Of a stretch of 12,284 bases of DNA, positions 1 through 7,302 are shown one piece after another (within the stretch, counting starts at the first letter, position 1; the number at the start of each line of letters is the position of its first letter). The notes below the pieces were generated by a model. That model saw only the letters and a program-made list of their open reading frames with translations. It was not told the DNA's origin and did not search any database. The position numbers and the translations under genes are program-made. Origin of the DNA: Chloroflexaceae bacterium UBA1466. Its GTDB lineage: Bacteria; Chloroflexota; Chloroflexia; Chloroflexales; Chloroflexaceae. The stretch spans positions 1 to 12,284 of the forward strand of contig DCSM01000131.1 in the NCBI GenBank assembly GCA_002325605.1, written 5' to 3'.

Positions 1-617
1 GAGCCAGCACTATTAGGGTCTGAAGCGCGAGCCATCGCCACCAGCCCTGGGCGGTCAAAAAGCACTTTGTCGGTGAATTCGGCAGGAACACTGTAGCCTG
101 GCCCGCCCATTCCAGTGCCTGTAGGATCGCCACCTTGCGCCATAAAATCGGCAATCACGCGATGCCAAGTCAAGCCGTTGTAAAAGCCTTCGCGGGCCAA
201 GAAGACAAAACTGTTGACCGTCTGCGGGGCCAGGTCAGGGCGCAGCTTGATCACAATATCGCCCCGTGGCGTTGTGAGCGTTGCCATGTAGCTTTTCGCA
301 GGGTCAATGGTCATCGGGGGCAATTGGCTATATTTTTTAGCTTCGGCTGCTACAGGCGCGATTGTTGCTACTGCTGGCGCGGTTGCTGCTACTGCTGGCG
401 TGGTTAAGGCTACCGCTGACGTGGTTACAACTACCGTTGGTGCAATTACGGCAGCGATTGATGTAGGTTGTTCTGCTATTTTGGTTGTTTCAGCAGGCCG
501 ATTTGTGAGGAAAAGTCCAATTAAGCCCAGAATCGCAACGACGATAATCATCGAAATGAACCCAGGAATCGATTCTTCTTTTGTTGATTCTTTGGGTGAA
601 GGTTTCGGTTGAGTCAT
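1..617 (-). CDS. Membrane-anchored cyclophilin-type peptidyl-prolyl cis-trans isomerase (partial, C-terminus beyond the window)
   Basis: Catalyses cis-trans isomerisation of Xaa-Pro bonds, probably outside the cytoplasmic membrane. Translation from the ATG at 615-617 gives 205 residues before the window edge. A short charged N-terminus is followed by one membrane segment at about residues 18-38, then an Ala/Val/Thr/Pro-rich linker (about 50-95) containing three 7-residue repeats, then the cyclophilin domain from about residue 108. The domain shows 'TPRGDIVIKL', 'FYNGLTWHRVI' and 'FMAQGGDPTGTGMGGPGY'. Arg153 corresponds to the catalytic Arg of cyclophilin A, and Phe158 and Gln161 to pocket residues. 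The sequence stops inside the 'ARASDPNSAGS' stretch, just before the usual 'QFFI'. AGGAG lies 6 nt upstream of the ATG, which fixes the start. It follows the VWA gene by 50 nt with no clear terminator, so the two may be co-transcribed. Family identity is certain; extracytoplasmic location is inferred from the anchor. Confidence 0.93.
   Translation of the reverse strand, partial: MTQPKPSPKESTKEESIPGFISMIIVVAILGLIGLFLTNRPAETTKIAEQPTSIAAVIAPTVVVTTSAVALTTPAVAATAPAVATIAPVAAEAKKYSQLPPMTIDPAKSYMATLTTPRGDIVIKLRPDLAPQTVNSFVFLAREGFYNGLTWHRVIADFMAQGGDPTGTGMGGPGYSVPAEFTDKVLFDRPGLVAMARASDPNSAG
357..419 (-). repeat. Three 21-bp tandem repeats coding the Ala/Val/Thr/Pro linker of the cyclophilin
   Basis: Three in-frame 21-bp units at 357-377, 378-398 and 399-419 encode SAVALTT, PAVAATA and PAVATIA. 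The first two units by coordinate differ at only 2 of 21 positions; the third is more diverged. The unit is seven codons, so copy-number change would keep the frame. It lies between the membrane anchor and the catalytic domain and probably sets the tether length. Confidence 0.8.
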
Positions 618-667
618 AAGGCACTCCTTAGAAAAAGATTGAAAGGTTGAAACTTCGGCGGTCTTTT

Positions 668-1930
668 CTAACTTTGAGGAGCATCTAAATCGCTGAGGCG
701 CACAGTTTTGCGGGCCGCAAACTTCATTGTTTTTTGCCCCTCACTGCTAATTTGGCCGCCCTTTTCCAAATTGGCGATTTCTAACTGAATCGTTTGGGCT
801 AAATCTGTTTCGCCCTGATCAAGCAGCCGTGTTGCAACGCTTTTGAGCTTTTGCGTGGCGCTTTCGATGTTTCCTTCTTGAATCTCTTGCAAAGCTCGCG
901 TTTGAAGCTTGAAAGCACTAACTTTTTCGACGATATTCATTACCGATGGCGCAACTTGCTTGATTTGGGCCGCATCCGCCGTGAAAGTCAGGATGACATC
1001 GGTACTCACTTTTTGGTCGCTCAAATTGAGCGCGGGCACAGCATAAGCCACATCCAATTGCCCCACCCGATATTGCCCTACCGCTCGCGGCTCGACCAGC
1101 AATTCAAGCAACAAAGTTCGACTTTGCCCCTTCTCCAATTCCCCTAAATTCAAACTTACTTCGCGTTCGGCAGCCGCAAAGTTTTGGTTTTCAATCAGCG
1201 GAATGACTTGCCAAGCCGTTCGCAGGGTAACGCCTTTGACCAGGCGCAAAAGCAACTGCGCTTTTTGAATCACGACGGCCTGCGCCCGTTGCACCGTATT
1301 TTGGAAATAGTCCACAATTTGGTCAGGACGACTGATAAAATCGGCTGTGCCGCCAGCCCGATTTGCCATCTCAATCAGCAAATCTTCGTTCCAATCATCC
1401 CCCACGCCCAGCGCCGTGATCGGCACGCCTAACTTTCCTGCCTCATCCGCTTGCAGCAAACATTTACTTTCCTGCTCAGTCTGCCCATCAGTCAAAAGCA
1501 ACAGCCGCCGAATGTGATTCGGATTCCCCTTCTGAATGGCTTTGAGCGCTTCTTCAATCGCGGGCGCAATTTTTGTCCCGCCAGCATCACGAATGCGACT
1601 GATTTTGGCTTGCAGGTCTTGAATTGCATAATTGGAAGTTGAGGGAATCAGAAGTTCTGTGCGATGGTCAAAAATCACGACGGAGACAATATCTTGCTTA
1701 GGGTCGAGAAGCGCCAGCGCAGTGCTAGTCGCCTGGCGGACAAAATCGATCTTTTCGCCCTTCATTGAGCCACTGTGATCTAGCACAAAACTGACATTGA
1801 TCGGCATTCGGACTTGAGCCATCATCTCGGTTGGCTGAACTTCTAGTAGCACATACGCGACCTGGGGAGTGCTACCAGCGGCCAGAAAGGGACGGGCTAA
1901 GGTCGCCCGCAATTGAACTTCACCCGCCAT
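668..1930 (-). CDS. VWA (von Willebrand factor A) domain protein with basic Thr-containing C-terminal tail
   Basis: A 420-residue protein with no signal peptide, so probably cytoplasmic. The VWA domain spans about residues 44-215 and has an intact metal-ion-dependent adhesion site: D51-x-S53-x-S55 ('DHSGSMKG'), T119 in 'GGTK', and D148 in 'LLTDGQT'. It should therefore bind Mg2+ and a protein ligand. A beta-rich region follows (about 220-320), then a helical segment (about 325-395, 'NIESATQKLKSVATRLLDQGETDLA'-like, here described by position only) that resembles a helical repeat. The last 21 residues form a basic tail with T401, R407, K408 and T409. GAGG sits 6 nt before the ATG. It lies downstream of the tpiA hairpin and probably starts its own transcript, although I could not pick a convincing promoter in 1931-1987. 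Proteins of this layout are often encoded near Ser/Thr kinases and FHA proteins; none is in this window. The partner is unknown. Confidence 0.88.
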   Translation of the reverse strand: MAGEVQLRATLARPFLAAGSTPQVAYVLLEVQPTEMMAQVRMPINVSFVLDHSGSMKGEKIDFVRQATSTALALLDPKQDIVSVVIFDHRTELLIPSTSNYAIQDLQAKISRIRDAGGTKIAPAIEEALKAIQKGNPNHIRRLLLLTDGQTEQESKCLLQADEAGKLGVPITALGVGDDWNEDLLIEMANRAGGTADFISRPDQIVDYFQNTVQRAQAVVIQKAQLLLRLVKGVTLRTAWQVIPLIENQNFAAAEREVSLNLGELEKGQSRTLLLELLVEPRAVGQYRVGQLDVAYAVPALNLSDQKVSTDVILTFTADAAQIKQVAPSVMNIVEKVSAFKLQTRALQEIQEGNIESATQKLKSVATRLLDQGETDLAQTIQLEIANLEKGGQISSEGQKTMKFAARKTVRLSDLDAPQS

Positions 1931-1987
1931 ACAAAACCTCTTTCTGTTTAATTGACTGAAGATCGGCTGCCGTTTGGTGCGATTCGG

Positions 1988-2032
1988 GCAAAAGGGACAT
2001 AGCTGAAAATTGTTTTGCTACATCCCTTTTGC
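1988..2032 (-). terminator. Probable intrinsic terminator of the tpiA transcript
   Basis: An imperfect inverted repeat: arms 1988-2003 and 2017-2032, loop 13 nt. In minus-strand RNA the core stem is GGGAUGUAGC / GCUAUGUCCC, ten continuous pairs in which the two non-Watson-Crick positions are U-G and G-U wobbles. It is followed by UUUU and preceded by AAAA, which can extend the stem. In plus-strand RNA the same positions would be C-A and A-C mismatches, so the structure favours minus-strand use. It lies 24 nt past the tpiA stop. The U-tract is short (4), so efficiency is uncertain. Confidence 0.65.
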
Positions 2033-2056
2033 TCATAAAGCTAATTTGAACGCTGC

Positions 2057-2815
2057 TTAAAGCTGCTTAAACTGAGCAATTCGCAAGAAGTCATTGACTT
2101 TGAGCGAAGCTCCTCCGACCAAAGCTCCATCAATATCGGGTTGGGACATCAACTCATCAACGTTATCGGGCTTAACGCTCCCACCATAGAGAAGCCGCGT
2201 GCTTTCGGCGATTTGGCTACCATACAAAGTCGTTAATGTTTGGCGAATTGCACAATGCATGGCTTGAGCATCAGCGGGCGTGGCGGTATCACCCGTGCCA
2301 ATTGCCCAAATTGGCTCATAAGCAATCACAATTGTTGCCATTTGATCCGCCGTGATGCCCGCCAGCCCCGCCTTAATCTGATCCAGCACCACCGCTTCAG
2401 CCATTCCCGCATCGCGCTGCGGCTTGCTTTCCCCAACGCACATAATCGGCTTCAAACCGTTTTCCAACGCCACTTTCACTTTGCGATTGACTACTTCATC
2501 GGTATCGCCAAAAAACTGGCGGCGTTCGCTGTGCCCAATGATGACGTAAGTACAACCAACGTCTTTGAGCATCGCGGGCGCAATCGCGCCGGTAAAGGCT
2601 CCTTCTTTGGCAGGGTAAAGGTCTTGTGCGCCCAGTGCAATCGCTTGCCCCGCCAAAATTTTGCCCACGGGATAAAGGGCCGTAAACGGGGGGCAAACTA
2701 AAACTTCACGGTCTTTGGGGGTTCCAACTTCCTTTAATAAGCCTTGCACTAAGGCTTCCGCTTCGCCAACCGTCTTGTACATCTTCCAGTTCCCAGCCAA
2801 TAAGGGAATTCGCAT
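2057..2815 (-). CDS. tpiA: Triosephosphate isomerase
   Basis: Interconverts dihydroxyacetone phosphate and glyceraldehyde 3-phosphate in glycolysis and gluconeogenesis; a cytoplasmic (beta/alpha)8 barrel. At 252 residues it has the usual bacterial length. Every active-site element is visible: N9 and K11 in 'AGNWKM', H95 in 'IIGHSERR', the catalytic base E167 in 'AYEPIWAIGTG' (whose end begins flexible loop 6), and the phosphate-binding glycines in 'LYGGSVKP' (about 210-216) and 'VGGASL' (about 233-238). GGAGG at 2820-2824 lies only 4 nt before the ATG, a short but workable spacing. It is the last gene of the rightward-originating series, 27 nt after the M50 protease gene, and a hairpin follows its stop. 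No gap, pgk or other glycolytic gene is adjacent, so this is not the common gap-pgk-tpi cluster. Confidence 0.98.
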   Translation of the reverse strand: MRIPLLAGNWKMYKTVGEAEALVQGLLKEVGTPKDREVLVCPPFTALYPVGKILAGQAIALGAQDLYPAKEGAFTGAIAPAMLKDVGCTYVIIGHSERRQFFGDTDEVVNRKVKVALENGLKPIMCVGESKPQRDAGMAEAVVLDQIKAGLAGITADQMATIVIAYEPIWAIGTGDTATPADAQAMHCAIRQTLTTLYGSQIAESTRLLYGGSVKPDNVDELMSQPDIDGALVGGASLKVNDFLRIAQFKQL

Positions 2816-2842
2816 AAATCCTCCAAGATTCTTTACTAAGGA

Positions 2843-3481
2843 CTAAAAGGATAACGAGAGAAAACCAGGTAAAACGTAGACCATTCCGCCTGCCAGCACA
2901 GCAGTGACCCCGAAAACAAGCGGATTCCATTCGTAGACTTTTGCACCGTCAAAGGGGCCCGCTGGAATCAGGTTAAACAAACCAAGCCAAGCATTGATCT
3001 GATAGCCAGTTTGAATGGTCAAGAGCCAAAAACTTGCTTTGCCTACGAAGAATGAGAGCAGAAGAAAGCTAAGAGCGATTAAAAGATTGGCCACGGGGCC
3101 CGCTAAAGCAATGAGGCCGCTTTGCTGTTTCGTGAGGTAGCCGCGATGCCAAACCGCTCCTGGCGCAGCGATAAACCAGCCGAGAAAAGCCAGCGCAACT
3201 GAGAGGAGCAGCCAGCGCGTCTCGGCAATAAAGTGGGCTTCGGCCCCGAAATACCGCGCTACATAGCGGTGGGCCAATTCGTGCAACACGAAGCCGATCC
3301 CGCAAGTCAGGGCCGAAATGGCTAATATTTTGGGCAAGAAGCTGATAAGTTGGAAGTTGCCTCCAAGCATGTGAATCGCAAAAGCTAAGGAGGTTAAGGC
3401 CCAGGCTTTGAGCAATTCGGTTGTGTCATTCGATTCGGCTTGAAAGTTCGTTTCGGTTGGAGGCGTAAAGAAGTCGCGCAT
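2843..3481 (-). CDS. Small M50 (site-2 protease family) intramembrane metalloprotease
   Basis: A 212-residue polytopic membrane protein with about five or six hydrophobic segments. It carries the zinc-binding 'HELAH' (H67-E68-L-A-H71) inside a membrane helix and the second family motif 'NLIPAGPFDGAKV' (N170 to V182, with D178 as the third zinc ligand). Between them lies the typical 'LAGPVANLLIAL' (about 126-137). M50 proteases cut membrane-embedded substrates such as anti-sigma factors or, in SpoIVFB-like members, membrane-associated pro-proteins. This one has no PDZ domain (unlike RseP) and no CBS domain (unlike SpoIVFB), so it is a minimal core form. The first 25 residues are hydrophilic. 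AGGAAAG precedes the ATG by about 9 nt. It sits 17 nt after the Uma2 gene and 27 nt before tpiA. No anti-sigma factor or obvious substrate is adjacent, so the target is unknown. Confidence 0.9.
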   Translation of the reverse strand: MRDFFTPPTETNFQAESNDTTELLKAWALTSLAFAIHMLGGNFQLISFLPKILAISALTCGIGFVLHELAHRYVARYFGAEAHFIAETRWLLLSVALAFLGWFIAAPGAVWHRGYLTKQQSGLIALAGPVANLLIALSFLLLSFFVGKASFWLLTIQTGYQINAWLGLFNLIPAGPFDGAKVYEWNPLVFGVTAVLAGGMVYVLPGFLSLSF

Positions 3482-3498
3482 TAGTTTACTTTCCTAGT

Positions 3499-4125
3499 TT
3501 AAGGCAATGCGTCCCGCAGCGTTTGCGGCGCAATCGCCGCCAAAGCCCTTAGCGGGTTGGGCAAGGGTTCTTGCCAAAACCAAGTGGCTTGAAACCAAAA
3601 GCCCGCCAGAACAACAGAATGATAACGCCCTTCAGCATCGGGGAGGATGGCTTGAAATTTGGTTTGCGGCGTTAGCCAATAACAATCAATGGGCTGCTTG
3701 CCTGAGCGCGGGTCAATAAGCCAATATTCACGCACCCCATTAGCTTGATATTCATAGAACTTATCAACGCGATCTCGAAAAACACTGCTATCTGAGATGA
3801 TTTCAACCACAAGATCTGCTGGGCCAAGGAAGTTTTCTGGGGTTAGTCGCGCTAGATTTTCCTTTGCCACAAAGAAAAGATCAGGCTCACGGGCCGAATC
3901 GGCTAAAAGCATCGTGAAGGGTGCAAGCATTACTTCGCCAAGCTCTAAGGCTTCAGCATAGAGGGAAAGAAGATTACAGATAAACCGCGCCAGACGTTGA
4001 TGAACTGTCTTTGGGGGCATAAAAAGAAGAGCCTCTTCCTTGACCCATTCAGCGTGAATCGCTCCATCCCACTGCTGGAAGGCTTCATAACTCATTGCAA
4101 GGCGTTGCTCAAGTAATTCTAACAT
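3499..4125 (-). CDS. Uma2 family (DUF820) PD-(D/E)XK nuclease-fold protein
   Basis: A 208-residue protein of the Uma2 family, predicted endonucleases with the restriction-enzyme fold; the biological role of the family is poorly known. The signature is complete: 'REPDLFFVAKEN' (D82), 'ADLVVEIISDSS' (E108), 'DKFYEYQANGVREYWLIDP' (K122 and the conserved GVxEYWLIDP at 130-139). D82, E108 and K122 are the likely metal-binding and catalytic set, so this copy looks active rather than decayed. A weak GGGAAAG lies upstream of the ATG. A second Met at residue 11 (MSYEAFQQW) resembles the start of some relatives but has no ribosome binding site. The gene sits 68 nt after pcm and 17 nt before the M50 gene. 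Such genes are often multicopy in Chloroflexi and cyanobacteria and inserted among unrelated genes, which fits here. Confidence 0.9.
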   Translation of the reverse strand: MLELLEQRLAMSYEAFQQWDGAIHAEWVKEEALLFMPPKTVHQRLARFICNLLSLYAEALELGEVMLAPFTMLLADSAREPDLFFVAKENLARLTPENFLGPADLVVEIISDSSVFRDRVDKFYEYQANGVREYWLIDPRSGKQPIDCYWLTPQTKFQAILPDAEGRYHSVVLAGFWFQATWFWQEPLPNPLRALAAIAPQTLRDALP

Positions 4126-4193
4126 ATTCTACTTTCCCAATTCTTCTGTATCGACCATGACACTTCGCTTGAATAAACCTTTTCAAATTAAGA

Positions 4194-4829
4194 CTAATTC
4201 TTCCAGGCATGTTCGCCGACCAGCGGGACAAAGCGCACGCCCCCAAACTTCTCTGTCGAAAACCCACCTTCGCGCTTAGTCATTAAAAGCAAAAGTTGCT
4301 CGCCGATGCCTCCAACAGGAATAATCAGCCGCCCATTTTTGGCAAGCTGCTCGCGCAAAGCCTGCGGAACCCACGGCGAAGCTGCCGCGACACTTATCGC
4401 ATCATAAGGCTTATACTTAGGCAGCCCATTCGTACCGTCGCCCCAAAATACTTGCACCTTTGCATAGCCCAGGTCTTGCAAGCGCAACCGCGCCGTATCC
4501 GCCAGCAGCCGCGAACGTTCAATGCTATAGACTTCGGCAGCCAACAAACTCAGCACCGCTGCCGCATAACCTGAACCCGTCCCGATTTCCAAGACGCGCT
4601 CTGTCCCGTGCAAGGTTAAGGTCTGCGCCATCAAGGCTACGATAAAGGGTTGCGAAATGGTTTGCCCTTCAGTCAGCGGCAAAGCCCGATCTTCATAAGC
4701 GTAAGGCCGCATCTCGACGGGGACAAAAAGGTGGCGGGGAACCATAGCCATCGCTTTTAGAACCGCTTGATCCGCAATCCCACGGAGTTCAAGCTGCGTC
4801 TGAATCATCTTTAGCTGCGCTTCTTCCAT
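4194..4829 (-). CDS. pcm: Protein-L-isoaspartate O-methyltransferase
   Basis: Methylates L-isoaspartyl residues in age-damaged proteins using S-adenosylmethionine, starting their repair; cytoplasmic. From the ATG at 4827-4829 it is 211 residues, the usual size. It shows 'QLELRGIADQAVLKAMAMVPR' (family N-terminal helix, positions 12-32), 'LTEGQTISQPFIVALM' (52-67, with the conserved Ser59-Gln60-Pro61), SAM motif I 'VLEIGTGSGYAA' (79-90), 'YDAISVAAA' (142-150) and 'GRLIIPVG' (166-173). The frame stays open upstream to a TTG at 4881-4883, which would add 18 residues (starting MSNLCYNW), but that extension has no ribosome binding site and no family counterpart. The ATG has a G-rich GGTGGGGA stretch 7 nt upstream. 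Methionine 8 (MIQTQLE) is another possible start. It follows the AEC permease gene with a 60-nt spacer. Confidence 0.94.
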   Translation of the reverse strand: MEEAQLKMIQTQLELRGIADQAVLKAMAMVPRHLFVPVEMRPYAYEDRALPLTEGQTISQPFIVALMAQTLTLHGTERVLEIGTGSGYAAAVLSLLAAEVYSIERSRLLADTARLRLQDLGYAKVQVFWGDGTNGLPKYKPYDAISVAAASPWVPQALREQLAKNGRLIIPVGGIGEQLLLLMTKREGGFSTEKFGGVRFVPLVGEHAWKN

Positions 4830-4889
4830 CCACTTTTCCCCACCAAACCAAGGCTTGGGCCAATTGTAACACAGATTGCTCAAGCCGAC

Positions 4890-5798
4890 TTAGAGCAGAA
4901 AGGCAAGAATAAAGGTCAGCGTAACGATACTTGCCAGCGTAGAGAAGAGAATCAGGGCCATAACGAAGTTTGGCAGCAGATCATACTCCAGGGCAATCAC
5001 AGAAGTAACAACCGCGACAGGCATGCTGGCTTGAAGCAGTCCCGCACCGCGTTCCTGCCCCGCAAGCCCAAAAGGAATCGCCAGTAGAAAGGCTAGAAGC
5101 GGTGCAAGCAAGAGCCGTAACCCGCTCGCCAGCACGATGTCCAGCGAGAGGTGGGGAAATCCAACACTGGCCAATTGTACGCCCAGCGCAAGCAGCATCA
5201 AGGGAATCATCATAGAGGCCAGGAGGTCAAGTGAACGGAAGAGAAAGGGTGGCAGGTCAATGTGCGACCAATTACAGAGCAAAGCAGGGAAAACGACGAA
5301 GATGCTTGGAGTCTTCAGAACTTCCCAAGCGGTCTCAAAATGACTCCCTTTTCCCCAATGAATAACTGTCATTCCAATTGCAAAGGAAAGCACTGTCAGG
5401 ATCAGGAAGTAGAATGTCCCGATTGTTAAAGCACTTTCCCCAAGTGCAAACTGAATGATTGGCAGACCAAAGTTGCCGATATTGCCAAAGACTGCGGCTA
5501 AAACATAGATCACTGTCATTTTAGGCGAGCGGTTTAGCCAGCGAGCAAAGCGATATGCGATCAAAGCACTGAGGATATGCACACTTGCGATGTAAAAGGT
5601 CATGCGAAGAGCCAGCCCAACTTCGATCTTAGCGGTACTAACGACTTTGAAAATGAAGGCGGGGGCAACGATAAAGAAGCAGACTTGTGCTAAAGTGCGG
5701 GCATCCAAAGCCAGGCGGGGGCCAAAAAGGTAGCCAACCGCAACCAAAGCAAAAACAGGCCCTAAGACATTGAGGAAAATCGGGAGGAGTTGAGGCAT
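4890..5798 (-). CDS. AEC (auxin efflux carrier) family permease
   Basis: A 302-residue integral membrane protein with about ten hydrophobic segments, the standard length and topology of the AEC family in the BART superfamily. The broken-helix signature 'GNIGNFGLP' is at 105-113, and the C-terminal half has 'LLALGVQLA' and 'ASMPVAVVTSVIALEYD', matching the second inverted repeat. Bacterial members export or exchange small organic acids such as malate or malonate; the substrate cannot be read from the sequence. The ATG comes one nucleotide after the stop of the CCA enzyme gene and has no good ribosome binding site of its own, so translation is probably coupled. It has no functional link to its neighbours that I can see. 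Confidence 0.92.
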   Translation of the reverse strand: MPQLLPIFLNVLGPVFALVAVGYLFGPRLALDARTLAQVCFFIVAPAFIFKVVSTAKIEVGLALRMTFYIASVHILSALIAYRFARWLNRSPKMTVIYVLAAVFGNIGNFGLPIIQFALGESALTIGTFYFLILTVLSFAIGMTVIHWGKGSHFETAWEVLKTPSIFVVFPALLCNWSHIDLPPFLFRSLDLLASMMIPLMLLALGVQLASVGFPHLSLDIVLASGLRLLLAPLLAFLLAIPFGLAGQERGAGLLQASMPVAVVTSVIALEYDLLPNFVMALILFSTLASIVTLTFILAFLL

Positions 5799-5799
5799 T

Positions 5800-7302
5800 T
5801 TAGGGTTTATCCAGACTTTGTAAAACTTGCTGGGCTAAAGCTAAGGCCTCTTCCCGCGTGCTAATTTCGCCCGCCGCTTGAGCCTCATGCACTTCGTGCA
5901 AAATCTGCCCGATGATCTTGCCAGGAGCCAATTTGAAAGCAATCATCAAATCATCTCCCTTGAGCAAATGGGGATTATTCGGTGTACCAATCGGTGGTTT
6001 ATGCCAATAATCCTGGAGCAATGCACTTGTCCAAGTAAGATTCTGTTGCCAATCCGCCAGGTCGAGATTTGGGCCGCGGGTAGCCAAGTGGTCGGCCAAC
6101 CCGTGGAGCAAGACCGCAGGAGCCGCAATTCCCAAATCGCGGAAAAAGCGGGCAATTGCACGAGGTTTGGCGAGGGTATCAGTTCGCAATTGCCCTGGCC
6201 GCATGTGGTTTTCAACGATTAAGGCAACATAATGGGCTTGCTGGCGGCTAAGGCGCAGGCGCTGCGCGATTGCCAAAGCAACTTTAGCGCCTATATCCTG
6301 ATGCCCGTGGAAAGCTACGCCTCCATCTTCTTTGAACTTTTTAGTTTGCGGTTTGGAATTATCATGCAACAAAACAGCCAGTTTAAGCAAGGCTCCTTGA
6401 AATTCTAGGTTAGCAAAATGTTCTTGAAACTCAGCAGCGAAAGGTAAATCCCGTGGAAGGTTAGGGAAAGTTTGCGCTGCAACAGGAATCTGCTGATCTT
6501 TTAGTTTTTCTGCTGAGTTTCCTAAGCCTTCCAAAAGCCATTCCAGACACGCAACAGCTTCCAAAAGATGCGCTAAAACAGGCAAAAAGTGAATCCGAGG
6601 CTGATCACAGTTTCGGGCTGGCTCTAATTCAGGAAAAAGCTGCGTCAAAACCCCAACCTCATCCATATAGCGCAGCCACGAAGCAGCGTGCGGATGGGCT
6701 AAAATCTTCAGCAACTCGTCGCGCAAACGTTCGCCAGCTACCGTATTGAGCAGCGCCGCGTCGCGTTTAGTCATTGCAACTAATTCAGGCGTTAGTTCCA
6801 GCCCCAATTCGGCCCCAAACCGCATTGAGCGCAAAATTCTTCCTGGATCAGCTTGAAAAATCTTCGGGTTGCAAGGTCTGAGTTTTTGAGCTTTAAGGTC
6901 AGCTAAACCGTTACAAGGATCAATGAAAAGTGGCAAATCAGTAAGAGGTAAGGGCAAAGCTAAGGCATTGATCGTAAAATCACGCAAAAAGAGGTCTTCT
7001 TCGAGCGTTGGGGCTTGCAAGGGAAGCAAATCAAGTTGAAAAGGCTTGCCTGGCGCAAGATTTTTCCAAACAATCCTCGCAGCCCCGCGCTCTTTATCGA
7101 GGATAACTAACGTGCCCGCTGTCGCATTAGCGAAAGCGGCACTTAAAGCCAACCCGTCAGCCGTGGTAACTACGTCGAGGTCTTGGGAGACTCGCCCTAA
7201 AGCCAGATCGCGGGCTGCGCCGCCAACCAGCCAGGCCGAAACTTCCTGCGCCGCGCAGAAAGTGGCAAATTCCTGGAGCAATTTAGCTGCATCATTGATC
7301 AT
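5800..7302 (-). CDS. cca: CCA-adding tRNA nucleotidyltransferase with HD domain
   Basis: Adds or repairs the 3' CCA end of tRNAs without a template; cytoplasmic. From the ATG at 7300-7302 it has 500 residues. The class II nucleotidyltransferase head has 'LVGGAARDLALGR' (25-37) and the metal-binding D41-L-D43; then 'LRDFTINALAL' (106-116) and 'GRILRSMRFGAELGL' (154-168), the neck elements that read the incoming base. The C-terminal part is an HD domain with 'LLHDNSKP' (H313-D314), 'FHGHQDIGA' and 'ADHLATR', ending in a 'GKIIGQILHEVHEAQ' helix typical of bacterial CCA-HD enzymes. A GTG at 7324-7326 would add eight residues. Neither start has a ribosome binding site; the ATG overlaps the end of the upstream hydrolase gene by 11 nt, so translational coupling is likely. 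Whether it adds the complete CCA or only CC or A cannot be settled from sequence by eye. Confidence 0.94.
   Translation of the reverse strand: MINDAAKLLQEFATFCAAQEVSAWLVGGAARDLALGRVSQDLDVVTTADGLALSAAFANATAGTLVILDKERGAARIVWKNLAPGKPFQLDLLPLQAPTLEEDLFLRDFTINALALPLPLTDLPLFIDPCNGLADLKAQKLRPCNPKIFQADPGRILRSMRFGAELGLELTPELVAMTKRDAALLNTVAGERLRDELLKILAHPHAASWLRYMDEVGVLTQLFPELEPARNCDQPRIHFLPVLAHLLEAVACLEWLLEGLGNSAEKLKDQQIPVAAQTFPNLPRDLPFAAEFQEHFANLEFQGALLKLAVLLHDNSKPQTKKFKEDGGVAFHGHQDIGAKVALAIAQRLRLSRQQAHYVALIVENHMRPGQLRTDTLAKPRAIARFFRDLGIAAPAVLLHGLADHLATRGPNLDLADWQQNLTWTSALLQDYWHKPPIGTPNNPHLLKGDDLMIAFKLAPGKIIGQILHEVHEAQAAGEISTREEALALAQQVLQSLDKP

Noticed and set aside
135..612. Open plus-strand frames over the cyclophilin gene, with Cys/Trp-rich or Ala/Val-rich repeats
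   Set aside because: They are antisense readings of the 21-bp repeats and cyclophilin codons; the minus strand has a complete family signature and a good ribosome binding site.
2240..2701. A 153-codon plus-strand frame opposite tpiA
   Set aside because: Composition and position fit an antisense shadow of a fully conserved tpiA; no family motif and no ribosome binding site.
4126..4193. Possible promoter ahead of the Uma2 gene (minus-strand TTGAAA as a -35)
   Set aside because: No acceptable -10 hexamer lies 16-18 nt downstream, so I do not call it, although the 68-nt gap could hold a weak promoter.
4863..4868. TACAAT on the minus strand as a -10 for pcm
   Set aside because: The -35 position reads AAGTCG and there is no TGn extension; it is too weak to call.
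4830..4883. N-terminal extension of Pcm from a TTG at 4881-4883
   Set aside because: No ribosome binding site ahead of the TTG, and the added 18 residues have no counterpart in the methyltransferase family; the ATG at 4829 gives the normal length.
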